Positions 44,870 to 54,753 of a stretch of DNA of 64,000 bases are shown in pieces. The DNA lies in NCBI GenBank assembly GCA_005765155.1, contig VCCP01000005.1, positions 5,084,001 to 5,148,000 of the forward strand, written 5' to 3'. A model generated the notes under the pieces. That model did not search any database and had not been told where the DNA came from. It saw nothing but the letters and a program-made list of their open reading frames with translations. Each line of letters opens with the position of its first letter. Position 1 is the first letter of the stretch. Origin of the DNA: Zelopaecilomyces penicillatus. Lineage: Eukaryota; Ascomycota; Sordariomycetes; Hypocreales; Pseudodiploosporaceae. The translations under genes and the position numbers were made by a program.

Positions 44870-45690
44870 TGTGTATAAACTGTAGCGTGATACTGGACAA
44901 TTTGAATGGGGTAATTTTTCAAGAAAACAACTAGAGGGGTTGCTGTGATGGGAAGCATGCAATTGAGTGTGGACCCTGAATCCATCGCTTCTTTGATGTA
45001 GATGTTCCAATAGGCAATTTGCTCTAGAATAAATCAATGTTGTCTAGAACCCATAAAATAACGTTATTCTGCTCTGCCAAGGATTCCCGGCACGCTGCGA
45101 AATCCGAACACCGACATCCGTAAACATCAGCCTCACTGCTACTCAACCCATGCAGTTTATCGTTCGGATGGTCGCTGGTAAACTCCGGTGAACCCGTGGA
45201 TACGCTGACGCAAAAAAGGTACAAGCACCTGCACTAAATTTTGGTATAGTATAAGGCTAGTTTGCTTTTGTGGACTAGGTATCAGATTCACGTTGTATTA
45301 ACATGGAGTTCACGATGTGAGATTGTGGCACGGTATGATTGATAATCTATGCTGTGGAGTTAGCAGGGGTTCATGGTAAAGTGAGCGTAAGGAATTGGGT
45401 TCGGCGATTGTAGCTAATTCCAGGTGGGTTTGGGAGTTGGGGAAGGGGTCATGTCATCTTAGCCAAGGGATTGGATGAGATGAAGATTTGAAGATGTGAG
45501 CGTGAGCGTGAATTAGGTGCAGCAGCTGAGCTGCAAGTTTTAGACACCAAGCCATGTTGTGTATATAAACTGCAAGATACTCCAAGACGTCATACCATTT
45601 TTACATTCCAACTCACCTCTCAAACTCTCATCTTCAACATCTACATCTATCTACACACACTTTTATACCAAACTCACACTTAACTTCACA
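44870..45690. other. Intergenic, no gene seen
   Basis: RPC1 3' UTR and the promoter of the VOC-fold gene. A GTGAGCGTGAGCGTGA repeat lies near 45497. A CT/CA-rich leader with several ATCTACA units (45630-45655) precedes the ATG at 45691. Confidence 0.45.
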
Positions 45691-46160
45691 ATGCCTATTG
45701 ACCACTTCGCCCTCAACGTCTCCCAGGATAAGTTCCAGGAATGCCTCGATTTCTACATCAAGGCGCTTAAGCCCTTGGGATACGAGAAGCTTGCGCAGTT
45801 TGGCCCATATGTGGTTGGCTTTGGGTGTCCTCCCGATGCTGTGGCGGGACCGTCGGCGAGTCTTGATTTCTGGCTGGGCGGCGTGGAGGGGACTGTTCCG
45901 CCTGTGCATTATGCGTTTCGAGCGCAAGGTATGAAATCTTTGTACCATCTATTTCGTCTGGAATTATATCGTGACCTCCGCTAACGTGACTTGAAGACCG
46001 AGCGACAGTAGATTCGTTCCACCAGGAAGCTCTGGCTGCTGGGGCCAAGGATAATGGAGCACCGGGACCGCGTGCGCAGTACCATGAGAATTACTATGGC
46101 GCTTTTGTGATTGATCCTATGGGGAATAATGTTGAGGCTGTTTGTCACAAGCCTCAGTGA
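45691..46160 (+). CDS. Glyoxalase/bleomycin-resistance (VOC) fold protein, 2 exons, 133 aa
   Basis: Exons 45691-45928 and 45997-46160 splice in phase 1 to 133 aa. The first half has PIDHFALNVS and CLDFYIKALKPLGY, the typical beta-alpha-beta of a VOC module. The second has VDSFHQEALAAGAKDNGAPG, then YYGAFVIDPMGNNVEAVCHKP. Potential metal ligands are His4 or nearby, a central Glu/Asp and the late Glu of NNVEAV, but only a structure could confirm them. Fungal proteins of this size with the ending DPMGNNVEAVCH are common and of unknown substrate. It is transcribed toward the kinase gene, with the two stops 146 bp apart. Confidence 0.85.
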
Positions 46161-46305
46161 GAGAAGAGGAGAGTAAATGGGGGAAGTGAGGGGATGTACA
46201 AGATGGCAGTGCGGGGTTGTGTTTAGGGTTGGGAGCGAGTATGTGTGGTCGGGGTTGAGGGAGCAAGACATAATTGATAAATGAATAAAAAAACAATGAA
46301 AATTG

Positions 46306-47779
46306 TCAAATATGTTGCAAGTATGGATGTCCAAGTAATTCGGGGATGGTACTTCTCTTTGTAGGTTCTGTTATAACCATTTTTCGGATGAAACTGAGAA
46401 ACATCCCACTCTCATCTTGACCCTTTGGTCGACGGCATTCACAAGCCATATCCGTTGTATAAAATGGATGAATCGGCTTCTTCCAGCTTTCTGTGGTTTT
46501 ACAAAATGCCTTTAAATCCCAAAATGAGAGCCATTCCTCTGGAGGTGGTCCACCTAGCCGCAAAGCTTGGTATAGCTGGTACTGCAAGTTGCCGTACGAA
46601 GTTAAAAGTTGGCTTCCCGTGTGAATCTGGTATGCCTAAACAAAGATGATCAGGCATGGCTCAGATATTTGGTGATGGTGGTGGAACGTACCATACAACC
46701 GATGGCCCATATGTCTGCTTCTTTGCTCCATACAGAGCCGACTTTTGTATTGGAGAGCTGATTCATATAGACCTCGGGTGGTCGAACCGTAGGAGGAGCA
46801 GCGCCTGGAAGGTCTTTAAGAGGTTCATTTGCCCAAAAGGCTACACCAATAAATAGATTAGCATGTATTTTGGCTTGAAAGCGGACCTGATGTTAACATA
46901 CCCCTTCCAAAGTCTAATATCTTCACGCAAACCTCCTCACTTGGGGGAAAACACTGCTTCTGCGCAATAAACGACTCCAACGACACGCTTTCAGCAACAT
47001 AACTCGGTATCGAGTCTCTTGGAAACGATGGATCCCGCGGCACAACAGGGATGATTGTAGGATCAGCAAAGAAATCTGCAATTTCCCGTTCCTCTAAGCG
47101 CTGTAGCTGTGGTATGGCGATGCCAAAGTTGGCGTAATGAGGGTCTATACGCCAGTTATGAGAGGGTATAAGAGTAAATCATAGAAATGGAGCTGACCTC
47201 CATGGACGAGTCCCTCGTTGTGCAGAAAATTGAAGCCCATCAATAACTGTCTAGTTACTTTATGGGATGGGCATCTCTCTGGGATTGATATGTCATGAAG
47301 GGGCAAGACAACTTCTGTTACGAAACATTCATGGAACCCGTTGGGGCCCCGTATCGTAAAAACATCGAATAGTTCAATGATGTTGCTGTATCCTGGCTTT
47401 CTTGGTCCGATTTGGCAAATGTGACGGAGGATTTTTGACTCATTACTCTCATTGATAATGCTAGATCCAGTGCCGATCTTGAGAGCTACGTATCTTCTAT
47501 AAAAAGGCTCAATTAGCTGCGTTCATGTACTGTCAAATGGATAAAGTACTCCTCCTGGATATCCCTCGCTAGCCAGACTGTTGAAAACCCTCCGTGGCCA
47601 AGTTTCTGTGCAACCCTATATCTTGGCTCCTTCGCCTCGTCGCTGATGCAAGTGCCAGTTTTGGGAAGCACATCGCTAAGATTGACGGGATGAAGTCCGC
47701 CAACACAGTATTTTGTCAAGTTTTCAATACATTCGCCGTCGCCGTTGTAAAAGAAGAGGTCTTGCTCGGTAGGTGGCAT
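46306..47779 (-). CDS. SRPK-like protein kinase with altered catalytic loop, 5 exons, 398 aa
   Basis: Exons 47779-47550, 47496-47198, 47144-46902, 46840-46692 and 46581-46306 splice to 398 aa. The start YCVGGLHPVNLSDVL.. and RYRVAQKLGHGGFSTVWLARD (glycine loop), then YVALKIG (the ATP-anchoring Lys), match fungal SRPK-like kinases. The catalytic loop reads LVHGDPHYANFG: the Asp is present, but the usual Lys of DLKxxN is His, giving the HGDxHxxN form known from aminoglycoside-phosphotransferase-like kinases. The metal motif is LDFGRAF. RPPEV and ADIWAIGCM follow, and the C-lobe ends HPYLQHI. Activity is likely but its substrate unknown. Many fungi carry numerous paralogs of this type. Introns are 50-110 nt, each with an in-frame join. 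Confidence 0.88.
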
Positions 47780-48276
47780 TATGTTAAAGGGCGGGTGGTT
47801 TTATAGACAGTACTCCGCATGGCAGATAAAAGTACGACGTACTGAGGTTGTGAAAGAGAAACAGCGGTGTCGACGGGCATAAATTTGACGGCCGAGGTTG
47901 ACATTGACGGGTGAAGAGTGTTGTTATACATGAACCTCTAGGTATTTCTAGCAATTTCTGGACAGAACCTGATGAACCTGTATTGGGTCAGACTTAATAT
48001 AGTCATAACACTGTTTGCCCAGACCAGAACTATGCGCAGGTTCCAATAACGAAATCAACATATTGCACCAACATCACATGTGTCAGGTATAGATCATTGT
48101 AGAATTTTAGCACTAGAAGATGTAAGATGAAAGAGTCCAATTGTAAAATGATGATATGACGCTAGTGCTATCTCTAGAGTTGTGAAACAACCTGCTTTGT
48201 CTGGTTGCTCCACTCCAAATTCCTATTGCGCATGGTCGACCATAGCCAGCATCTCAGTATTTTCTTCTTGTTCCCT
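47780..48276. other. Intergenic, no gene seen
   Basis: Kinase promoter side and 3' flank of the first six-Cys secreted protein gene. It contains TATTTCTAGCAATTTCTGGACAG near 47942, similar to the short degenerate repeat elsewhere in the window. Confidence 0.4.
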
Positions 48277-48483
48277 TTATGAACCAACGACACAGGTGCC
48301 CTTGCAGATGGCACCGTCGCAGCTCGTGATCAGGCAGACTTGTCCTCGTGGGCAACCTCCGATTCTGCATGGCTGGCCGGCAGCGATTTCAACATTGGCG
48401 GCATCCGCGTTGGCTGGGACGGCAACAGCGGCGACAAGGCTGGCCAGTGTGGCGGCCCAGATTGCGAGTGTTGTGGTTTGCAT
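48277..48483 (-). CDS. Small secreted six-Cys protein, 68 aa (paralog 1)
   Basis: Single exon. The signal peptide is MQTTTLAIWAATLASLVAAV, with a VPA-type cleavage region. The mature part of about 48 aa has six Cys in C-x4-C-P-x4-C-x4-C-x4-C-K-G-T-C (CRIGGCPRGQVCLITSC..CKGTC). The same framework occurs in the protein at 49809-50074 in the opposite orientation, so the two form a head-to-head paralogous pair with 1.3 kb between starts. I do not recognise a named family. Size and Cys content resemble secreted fungal effector-like or antimicrobial-like peptides, so an extracellular role is likely but unproven. Confidence 0.75.
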   Translation of the reverse strand: MQTTTLAIWAATLASLVAAVAVPANADAANVEIAAGQPCRIGGCPRGQVCLITSCDGAICKGTCVVGS

Positions 48484-49808
48484 GGTTGAGGATGAGGGTT
48501 GTGTTGTTTTGAGGTAGATTGATAGATGTGTTGAGGTCAGTGGTGGTTGGTGTTGAGAAGAATTGATGTTTGTGTGTTTTGTAAAGATCTAGATGATGGG
48601 AGAAGCAGCTGTATTTAAATATTCTTTTCTCCCCTATCCATGCATTCCACCACCATGTCTCGACAGCAAAGAAACGAAGATCTATTGACGTCGCTGCTGT
48701 AACCCCAAAGTATCTCCGCTTCCACTGTAGACTAATAACTTGGATACTATTGCCAAGATTTACTAATAGAAGCATTGACGTCTCAAATGGCAGTGAAGAT
48801 CGCCTTGCCTTGGTTGCAGACTGCAACCGGTTCATTCGCAATGATACAAACATTTGTTCAAGGGGTTCAAGTCCAATGTCATTGGACACATCGTCGAGTA
48901 TAGACTAATAGACTCGCCAAGATTTACTAATACATGCATATGAATCCCCGAAAATGCTGTCAAGATCGCTTTGTCCTTCTGCCAAACTGTAATCGGTGTA
49001 TTTACCAAGGTGTCAGTATTTATTCTAAGGGTTTGAGTACTACATCATCGGGCAGATTGTCCGGCATCCATTCCCAGTTACCCCTGCATTTACGCCCCCA
49101 TCGGAGAATAAGGTTTGGCATGTGTGTGGTGTTGCATTTCTCCGCATTAACCCGTTTAATGTCTGCTGGAGACGTTGACATCGGAGGAGAAATACGGAGA
49201 AATGCAGCATCGGATCGCACAGGCCACCGATTCACCGATGCGTCTAATAGATGATTGCCGAAAACCGAGATAAACATGGGGTTTATGGGGGATGGGGTAC
49301 CCGACAGTCCGCAGTGTGGGGGGGGGGGGGGGGACAAAATTGATTGAAAATCTGGCGGTTAAATTGTAACTATTATCAGGCCACCTGATGCAATGGTATG
49401 ATATATAATCTTGACACGGATACTGTTTGTTTGAAATCGTATGATGATCGAACGATCCTTCTGCAGCTGTACTCTACAATGTGGGTTGTGATAGCTTCGC
49501 TCCATGCATGTGTTGAGAATCCAGGCCGTGTTTTAGTAAACCTTTGCATCAGTGTTCAAGATGTTATGCAGAGGTAGAGAAAGGGAATACACTGGATGAC
49601 GAGGATTTCAAAGAAAAGGCGGAGACTCGAGGAGAAACAAAGAGAGAAACGGTAACAGAAACAGAAACAGAAAACTATATCTGTACGCGGTTCTTCGATT
49701 GTTTCAAAGTTTTAACTCTCGTCATTAGCCACAAACACCAGACTCAACACACTTATACATCCTTAAAAAAACCAAACAAAGAAAAAACACCCCCATCCAC
49801 AGCAAATA
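48484..49808. other. Divergent intergenic region between the two six-Cys genes
   Basis: Shared upstream space. It contains an old tandem duplication (48728-49066) and a run of sixteen or more G (about 49318-49333). No gene is supported. Confidence 0.5.
48728..49066 (+). repeat. Diverged tandem duplication, period about 173 bp
   Basis: Unit A (from TAGACTAATA at 48728) and unit B (from TAGACTAATA at 48901) share ordered blocks: CCAAGATTTACTAATA, GTSAAGATCGCYTTG, ACTGYAAYCGGT, TTTATTCTAAGGGTT versus TTTGTTCAAGGGGTT. Many differences are C/T or G/A. Confidence 0.75.
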
Positions 49809-50074
49809 TGCAAATCACAAAGCTCGCAGTTTCCACCTCTATGCTGGCGAGCCTCGTCGCCGCTGCCGCAGTGCCAGCTACCAATCTTCCCGACCAGGAC
49901 GCACTCCTCTCGAGTGCCGCCATCAAATGCGATTCTTCGAAGCAGTGCCCGCCCGGTTATTCTTGCAGCTTCTTGATCTGCAACCCCTCGGGCTGTAAGG
50001 GCACATGTATCAATTTCTTCACAAACGGCGGCGAAGAGATCTCGACCTCTATTGAGGACGCTGCCTACGAGTAG
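49809..50074 (+). CDS. Small secreted six-Cys protein, 87 aa (paralog 2)
   Basis: The Met at 49809 opens a clear signal peptide (MQITKLAVSTSMLASLVAAA, then VPA), matching the paralog at 48277-48483 (ASLVAAVAVPA). The frame extends upstream, but without a signal sequence, so this start is preferred. The mature chain has six Cys in C-x5-C-P-P-G-x2-C-x4-C-x4-C-K-G-T-C, the paralog's framework with one extra residue in the first loop, and an acidic C-terminal tail (GGEEISTSIEDAAYE). No enzymatic family is recognised. The function is probably extracellular, effector-like or antimicrobial-like. Confidence 0.78.
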
Positions 50075-51052
50075 AGAGAGAGAGAGTTGAGGAGGCCGCC
50101 TTTCGTCCCTCGAGGTCTCGGCGGGGTGGACTCTCCATGTCTTCTTGGAGATGAAACTTGCATGGAAGGGCTTGTTTTACGCGTTCATCGCCTGCCATCA
50201 AGATGGCTGCTTTGGGTACTGCTAGAAGCCCATTTCCATGGTGGGAGTCTGTGTTGGTGTGGATGAACAGACACACACCTTTGCTAGGTGCCGCGGTTGG
50301 GGGTATTACGGATGAGCAGTCTGTGTTGGTAGTTGTTAGTCAAGCAAAGCTGCAAAAGCTATTTTGCAAACAGGGGTAACCTGAGCAGAGCATAGCTTCC
50401 AGATTTGCTTTCATGTAGGATTTTTCAAGTTATGAAGCCACTATAGTCACTAGCTATATCAGAAATCCTTACTAGCAATTAGTCAATTTTATTAAGTGCT
50501 TTATATGCCCTTGGGAGCACTGCTCTGAGCGTGTATTGACAATGTCTAGTAACGTCCCGCAATGTCCAACAATGTCCACCAATAACTAGCAACAGCTAGT
50601 CATATACTAGCATCAGAAATTCAGGTATATAGATGTTTTTTCTCTATGCTGAAACACCGCCGACAATCCATCGGTGCAGTCGCAGTTGTACAAGTCGTTC
50701 CAGCTCCGTTGATCCATCACATCGTGCCATTTGTTAATCCATACTACGAATTATATCATCAATGTAACCAGCTGCCCCAGATAGATGCAATATGTTTGCA
50801 ATAGCGCGGTTTCCAGCATTAATTATGAAGTTGAGACAATAATTATATGTCCAAGAGGTCGTCATTTTTGTGGGTGGTGAACAGATTGTCATGTCTCAGT
50901 AGCCACCAAGGCAGGCATTCACGCTCAGCCCATCTATTGTGAATTCTGCGTTCTACGTGTGTAATGTAAGCCAACACACCCAATCGGGTCATAATAATTC
51001 ACAACTCGTTTTTTTCAGCTGGAGAAGTTGCGCAGCCGGCAAAAAAGTGATT
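50075..51052. other. Gene-free region with repeat motifs
   Basis: No gene is supported. Around 50540-50600 there is a cluster of CAATGTCC/TAGCAAC motifs that, reversed, matches the degenerate repeat at 36118. Its right end has A- and T-runs serving the tRNA-Leu terminator. Confidence 0.45.
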
Positions 51053-51148
51053 TGATCAGAGTGGGATTCGAACCCACGAGGATTGCTCCACCAGGAATGG
51101 AATTAAGGTGACCTTAACCTGGCGCCATAACCGCTCGGCCATCTGACC
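51053..51148 (-). tRNA. tRNA-Leu(AAG) with a 15-nt intron
   Basis: On the minus strand the acceptor stem is GGTCAGA/TCTGATC with discriminator A. It then has TGGCCGAGCGG (the D region typical of Leu and Ser tRNAs), anticodon stem CCAGG/CCTGG, and loop TT-AAG-G with anticodon at 51115-51113. A 15-nt insert follows base 37. A long variable arm (type II) and the TPsiC arm GTGGG TTCGAAT CCCAC complete the fold. Downstream, A-runs on the plus strand give T-runs on the transcript. Confidence 0.9.
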
Positions 51149-51787
51149 GATTGATTGACTGTCTGTCTTGTGTGACGGCAAGCAGACTGTCTGGGTACAG
51201 CCAAGAGACGTGGCGACGGCGGCTCCATGTTTCGATCTAGAGTTAGGTACAGCTCCTGTGTAACGGGAACGGTTCGGCTGTTGTAGCTGCGTACAAGCGA
51301 TTTAATCACGTATGTATGCGTGCGATTTGAAATGGGTGTAAAGTAAATATCAAAATTTGCAAAGGCCTAATGTAAGAGCATTATAAGTATTGAAGCATTG
51401 CGCGGTCTTTCAATGTCTGTGCCGTTGATGATGTGACCAATATCGTTGTCAAACAAGTTGAGAATTTCAACGGCATTCCGCCTTGATTCATCACAAAAAA
51501 AAAAGAAAAAAATCAATAATTGTATAAACCCTGGCAGGAGAATACTGTAGTGTTTTTTGGGAAGACAGAAGCGAAGCACGGGCGAGTTGAGAGAATTGGA
51601 AGAACACGGAAGCCAAGAGGGAACGTCGGAGAGGAATTATTGTGAAACAAAACCAAATAACACAGCGTCATAGAAATTATCATCAACTGGTTGTTCATCA
51701 TCTAGAATCTGTTCTGAGGCGTTCCTAACGAGTCTATTGTCAAGACTAAAAGCACGCGAGATGAGACAGCGGTGCCTGTCTCTCTGA
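51149..51787. other. Intergenic, no gene seen
   Basis: AT-rich; a poly-A run (51497-51512) on the plus strand. No supported gene or repeat. Confidence 0.4.
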
Positions 51788-52387
51788 CTAGACATTCGGC
51801 ACGGAGGGTTGAGAACCGTTCTGTGGTTCCGACAAAGTCTCGGCTATTTGAGCGTATACTGGCTGATCTGAAATTTGTGAGGGCTGGGGCGTCTTTGCGC
51901 CCGTCTCTCGTACGGGACAGAGTTCATCATAAGTTGAAGTGTAAGATGTAAGCACATATATAAACCTACGAGGCAGAAAAAAGTTGTTCACCAAGAAGTC
52001 TGTGAATCCATATACAATTTTACGCAAAGCATCTATGTTAGTTGGAAAGTCTACGTCGCCTCCTTCTATTGGCAGGTTTATTGCACGAGAAAACGCCTCC
52101 AGGACATTGTCCTTGGACTTTTGCGAGATCGCATTGGCAATATCTAACAATCTCCAGAAATACATAGAGATATCTAGCAATTCATAGAAATATATAGAAA
52201 TCTCAGTGAAGTAAATTTGGTAGCTATCCATCAGAAACCTTGGGTATTCGGGCACTGTCGCATCGGCGGTGTTTGTTTGCAACCTGTTGGTAGGTTTCAA
52301 ATGCCAGCCAACCACGGCATCAGACAAAGCGCCCGATTGACGCCAATGAAATGCCACATTCACACAACAAGTACTCTGTGTGATCAT
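51788..52387 (-). CDS. Hypothetical protein, 199 aa, low support
   Basis: A single ATG-initiated frame (MITQSTCCVNVAFHW..) of 199 codons. It contains a hydrophobic, repeat-like segment (EISIYFYELLDISMYFWRLLDI) that overlaps the local DNA repeat, a plausible folded stretch (GGDVDFPTNIDALRKIVYGF) and a Pro/Gln/Ser-rich tail ending QNGSQPSVPNV. No family is recognised. Introns may be hidden. The repeat-derived segment lowers confidence that all of it is coding. Confidence 0.35.
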   Translation of the reverse strand: MITQSTCCVNVAFHWRQSGALSDAVVGWHLKPTNRLQTNTADATVPEYPRFLMDSYQIYFTEISIYFYELLDISMYFWRLLDIANAISQKSKDNVLEAFSRAINLPIEGGDVDFPTNIDALRKIVYGFTDFLVNNFFLPRRFIYVLTSYTSTYDELCPVRETGAKTPQPSQISDQPVYAQIAETLSEPQNGSQPSVPNV

Positions 52388-52685
52388 GGTCCTCCAGTAT
52401 TGTCCATCCTAGTCCACAATGCTGTTGGCCCTAGATATCTATGTCGGCTCTCATATTACTTGCTAGGCAGCAGGCAGCAGTCTTACCCAATCGTTGCAAT
52501 GACAGTTACTTGAAGACAAACATGGTATTCATTGGCTCGGCGATCATACAATAGGTATAACTAGGCCGTCTGCACACAATTCACTCCATCAACCATCCGA
52601 CAAGTTCATTTCTCTACTTAATCTCTACAACCACTTAGGTCCCTGTAGCTTTTCCATCATTTGTCGATGCCTCCTCCACCAAACC
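52388..52685. other. Intergenic promoter region
   Basis: Short divergent space between the hypothetical 199-aa gene and the zinc-motif gene. Pyrimidine-rich before 52686. Confidence 0.4.
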
Positions 52686-54546
52686 ATGACTGGTTTCATC
52701 CGTATTGCATCCTATTGTGGGCTTTGTCAATTTGCTATCAATCATGAAGAATCAATTGCTCTGGGTCCTTTCCCCTCCATCTTGATGGCTATATCCGCTG
52801 ACTAACTCTTGCTGTCACGCCTAGTGATTGATGGATCATGGCAGCGCATCGCGCTCAAGGACCAGTCGCACAGCTATCGCATCTCTGGCAATCTTCGATA
52901 TGTACGCCTCCAACAAGGCTGCCATCTCCATTGTCTGCAGATGGTTGAGCCAGAATATTCTCAACGATTACTTCTGGCGACCAAATATTGTCACAAACCC
53001 ACCGTATCTGAAGAAGATCGACGTCGCCGGTGGATACGCGATGCCCTGTCGCAACGACTCTATACTAATTATGGCCGTCTGGGGTTTACGCTAGCTCCAG
53101 AGCTCTGGCGCATTATTGCATATAATATTGCCCAGCATTTCGCAGTGGCCAATGCCAGGGGCTTATGAGAACCTGACAAGATGAATAATACTATCATTAC
53201 TACCGCAAAGAGCTTGTAGTGTTGCTATAACAAGTTCGAGGGTATCGGCTACATTTCGTCACTATCTAATACTCGCAGCAAGCAAAGCATAGAAATCACA
53301 CCCCAATCTATGAGCCATCCTGCGGACTGTCTGCTTATAGCAGAAAACCATTTGGGAATCACCAAGATATTGCTCACTAACTCTCATGACAACAAAGCTT
53401 TCGACTATGCACCCGGCATATGGTGGCGTACTATCCGTTTCAGCGATCAAGACGTAGTGATTAGTGTAGAATCGGATTTAAGTCGTGCTCGTCCAGTGGT
53501 CGTTACCCCTGTATTCACATTACATTTATCAGGGTATTAAACTACGTCCATTGAAAAGTGAAAATCGTGGATCCATTGCATGGAATATCCCAGAGCCTAG
53601 TAGGGCTCAATTTTGCCCATTTACTCACCCATCCTTGGAGCCGCCTCCGACACGAATGAACTCCATTAGGTGTAATGATCCTGCCATACAAGGCTACTCG
53701 TTTCTTTGTTCCAACGGCTTATTATATCTTCATGCCCATACAGCGGGTGAAGACATGTCATTGTATCACCGATCAACTCCGTTTACGTCCTGGCTATATA
53801 TGCCCGTAGACCGTGACGAGCTGATTGAAGAAATATGGCAACGCAAAGCCCGTTTGCACAGGGATTGTGCAATTTCGGTAAGCTAGCAGTAATCTCATCA
53901 TGTTACCAAGTTCGCAGAGCTTACCATGAGCAATCAATAGTTCAAGACGAATAAAGGTAGAATATTTGTGGCAGGAAATTATGTAAGGCATGCGGCATAT
54001 CATCAGCCTTTCATCTTAGTGGAACGCCCTCGCCGCGACGGAAGTCGTATCTTCTTTGAAGATCCGGATGGTCGCATCAACACTCTAGCATTTGAAAGCG
54101 AAGCTCCAAAGACGGGTGCGCTACCTTTCCCATGCCCCGTACCCTCGCCAAATAAAGTATACCTTGCCCAAGATGACTTCTTCTTTTCTTCTCACAACCT
54201 AATGGACTTGATAGAGATAACGCCCTGCGCCATGAAGGAAGGTATCGGCATTACAGGCTTGCTGCTGCTTTTTGCAGATGGTCATCGTGCGTGCGTTGGA
54301 CAGATAAGACTAGACTCTTTGGGTGCTTCAGTCACGGTCAGTGATTACAATCCGTGGTATCTTTCCTTTGGAAGGTTGGAGAGCATATATCCCCACGTTA
54401 TGGCGCTTGGCATGACTCGAGCGGAGGTGGAAGAGGGTAATCATTGTGTGCTGGAGATATTTTGCCATGGCAAATTGGAGTGGATCTGGTCTTGTCGACA
54501 GTGTTTTGTCATGTATGAGGGACAAAGAAGTCCGTACACCGTGTGA
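52686..54546 (+). CDS. Zinc-motif/F-box-like hypothetical protein of a fungal paralog family, about 5 exons, possibly a pseudogene
   Basis: Exon 1 (52686-52764) gives YCGLCQFAINHEESIAL, a CxxC start. Exon 2 (from 52825) supplies HLHC and LLLATKYCHKPTVSEEDR and then LAPELWRIIAYNIA, an F-box-like helix. Exons 53533-53877 and 53941-54546 carry SLYHRSTPFTSWLYMP, FVAGNYVRHAAY and a final CHGKLEWIWSCRQCF. The weak place is 53145-53219. In frame it has TGA (53166-53168) and TAG (53217-53219). These vanish only if an intron with a poor GTGGCC donor is removed. Otherwise the gene carries two nonsense codons and is dead. After it, CCYNKFEGIGYISSLSNT resumes in the same frame. The intron at 53466-53532 is also tentative. 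I know similar proteins from hypocrealean genomes, without known function. Confidence 0.5.
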
Positions 54547-54753
54547 AACACGGTTAATTCACGTTGCGACACATTGCTGTCCAGGCTGAGCAAAATGATG
54601 GGCAGGATTTTAACTCTACACGAAAAGACCAGGCATCACCTACCAACCTACCATAGCTCATCTCACATACAAAGCCATGCTCTATTCACTAGGCATAGGA
54701 TATACTAATATAGATTATATTAACTCATTAATTGCGCTTCGGGTTCTTTTTCT

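Noticed and set aside
49544..49808. Upstream extension of the second six-Cys protein (about 88 codons)
   Set aside because: It is charged and repetitive (KRETVTETETE), and the clear signal peptide begins at 49809, so the extension is more likely 5' UTR.
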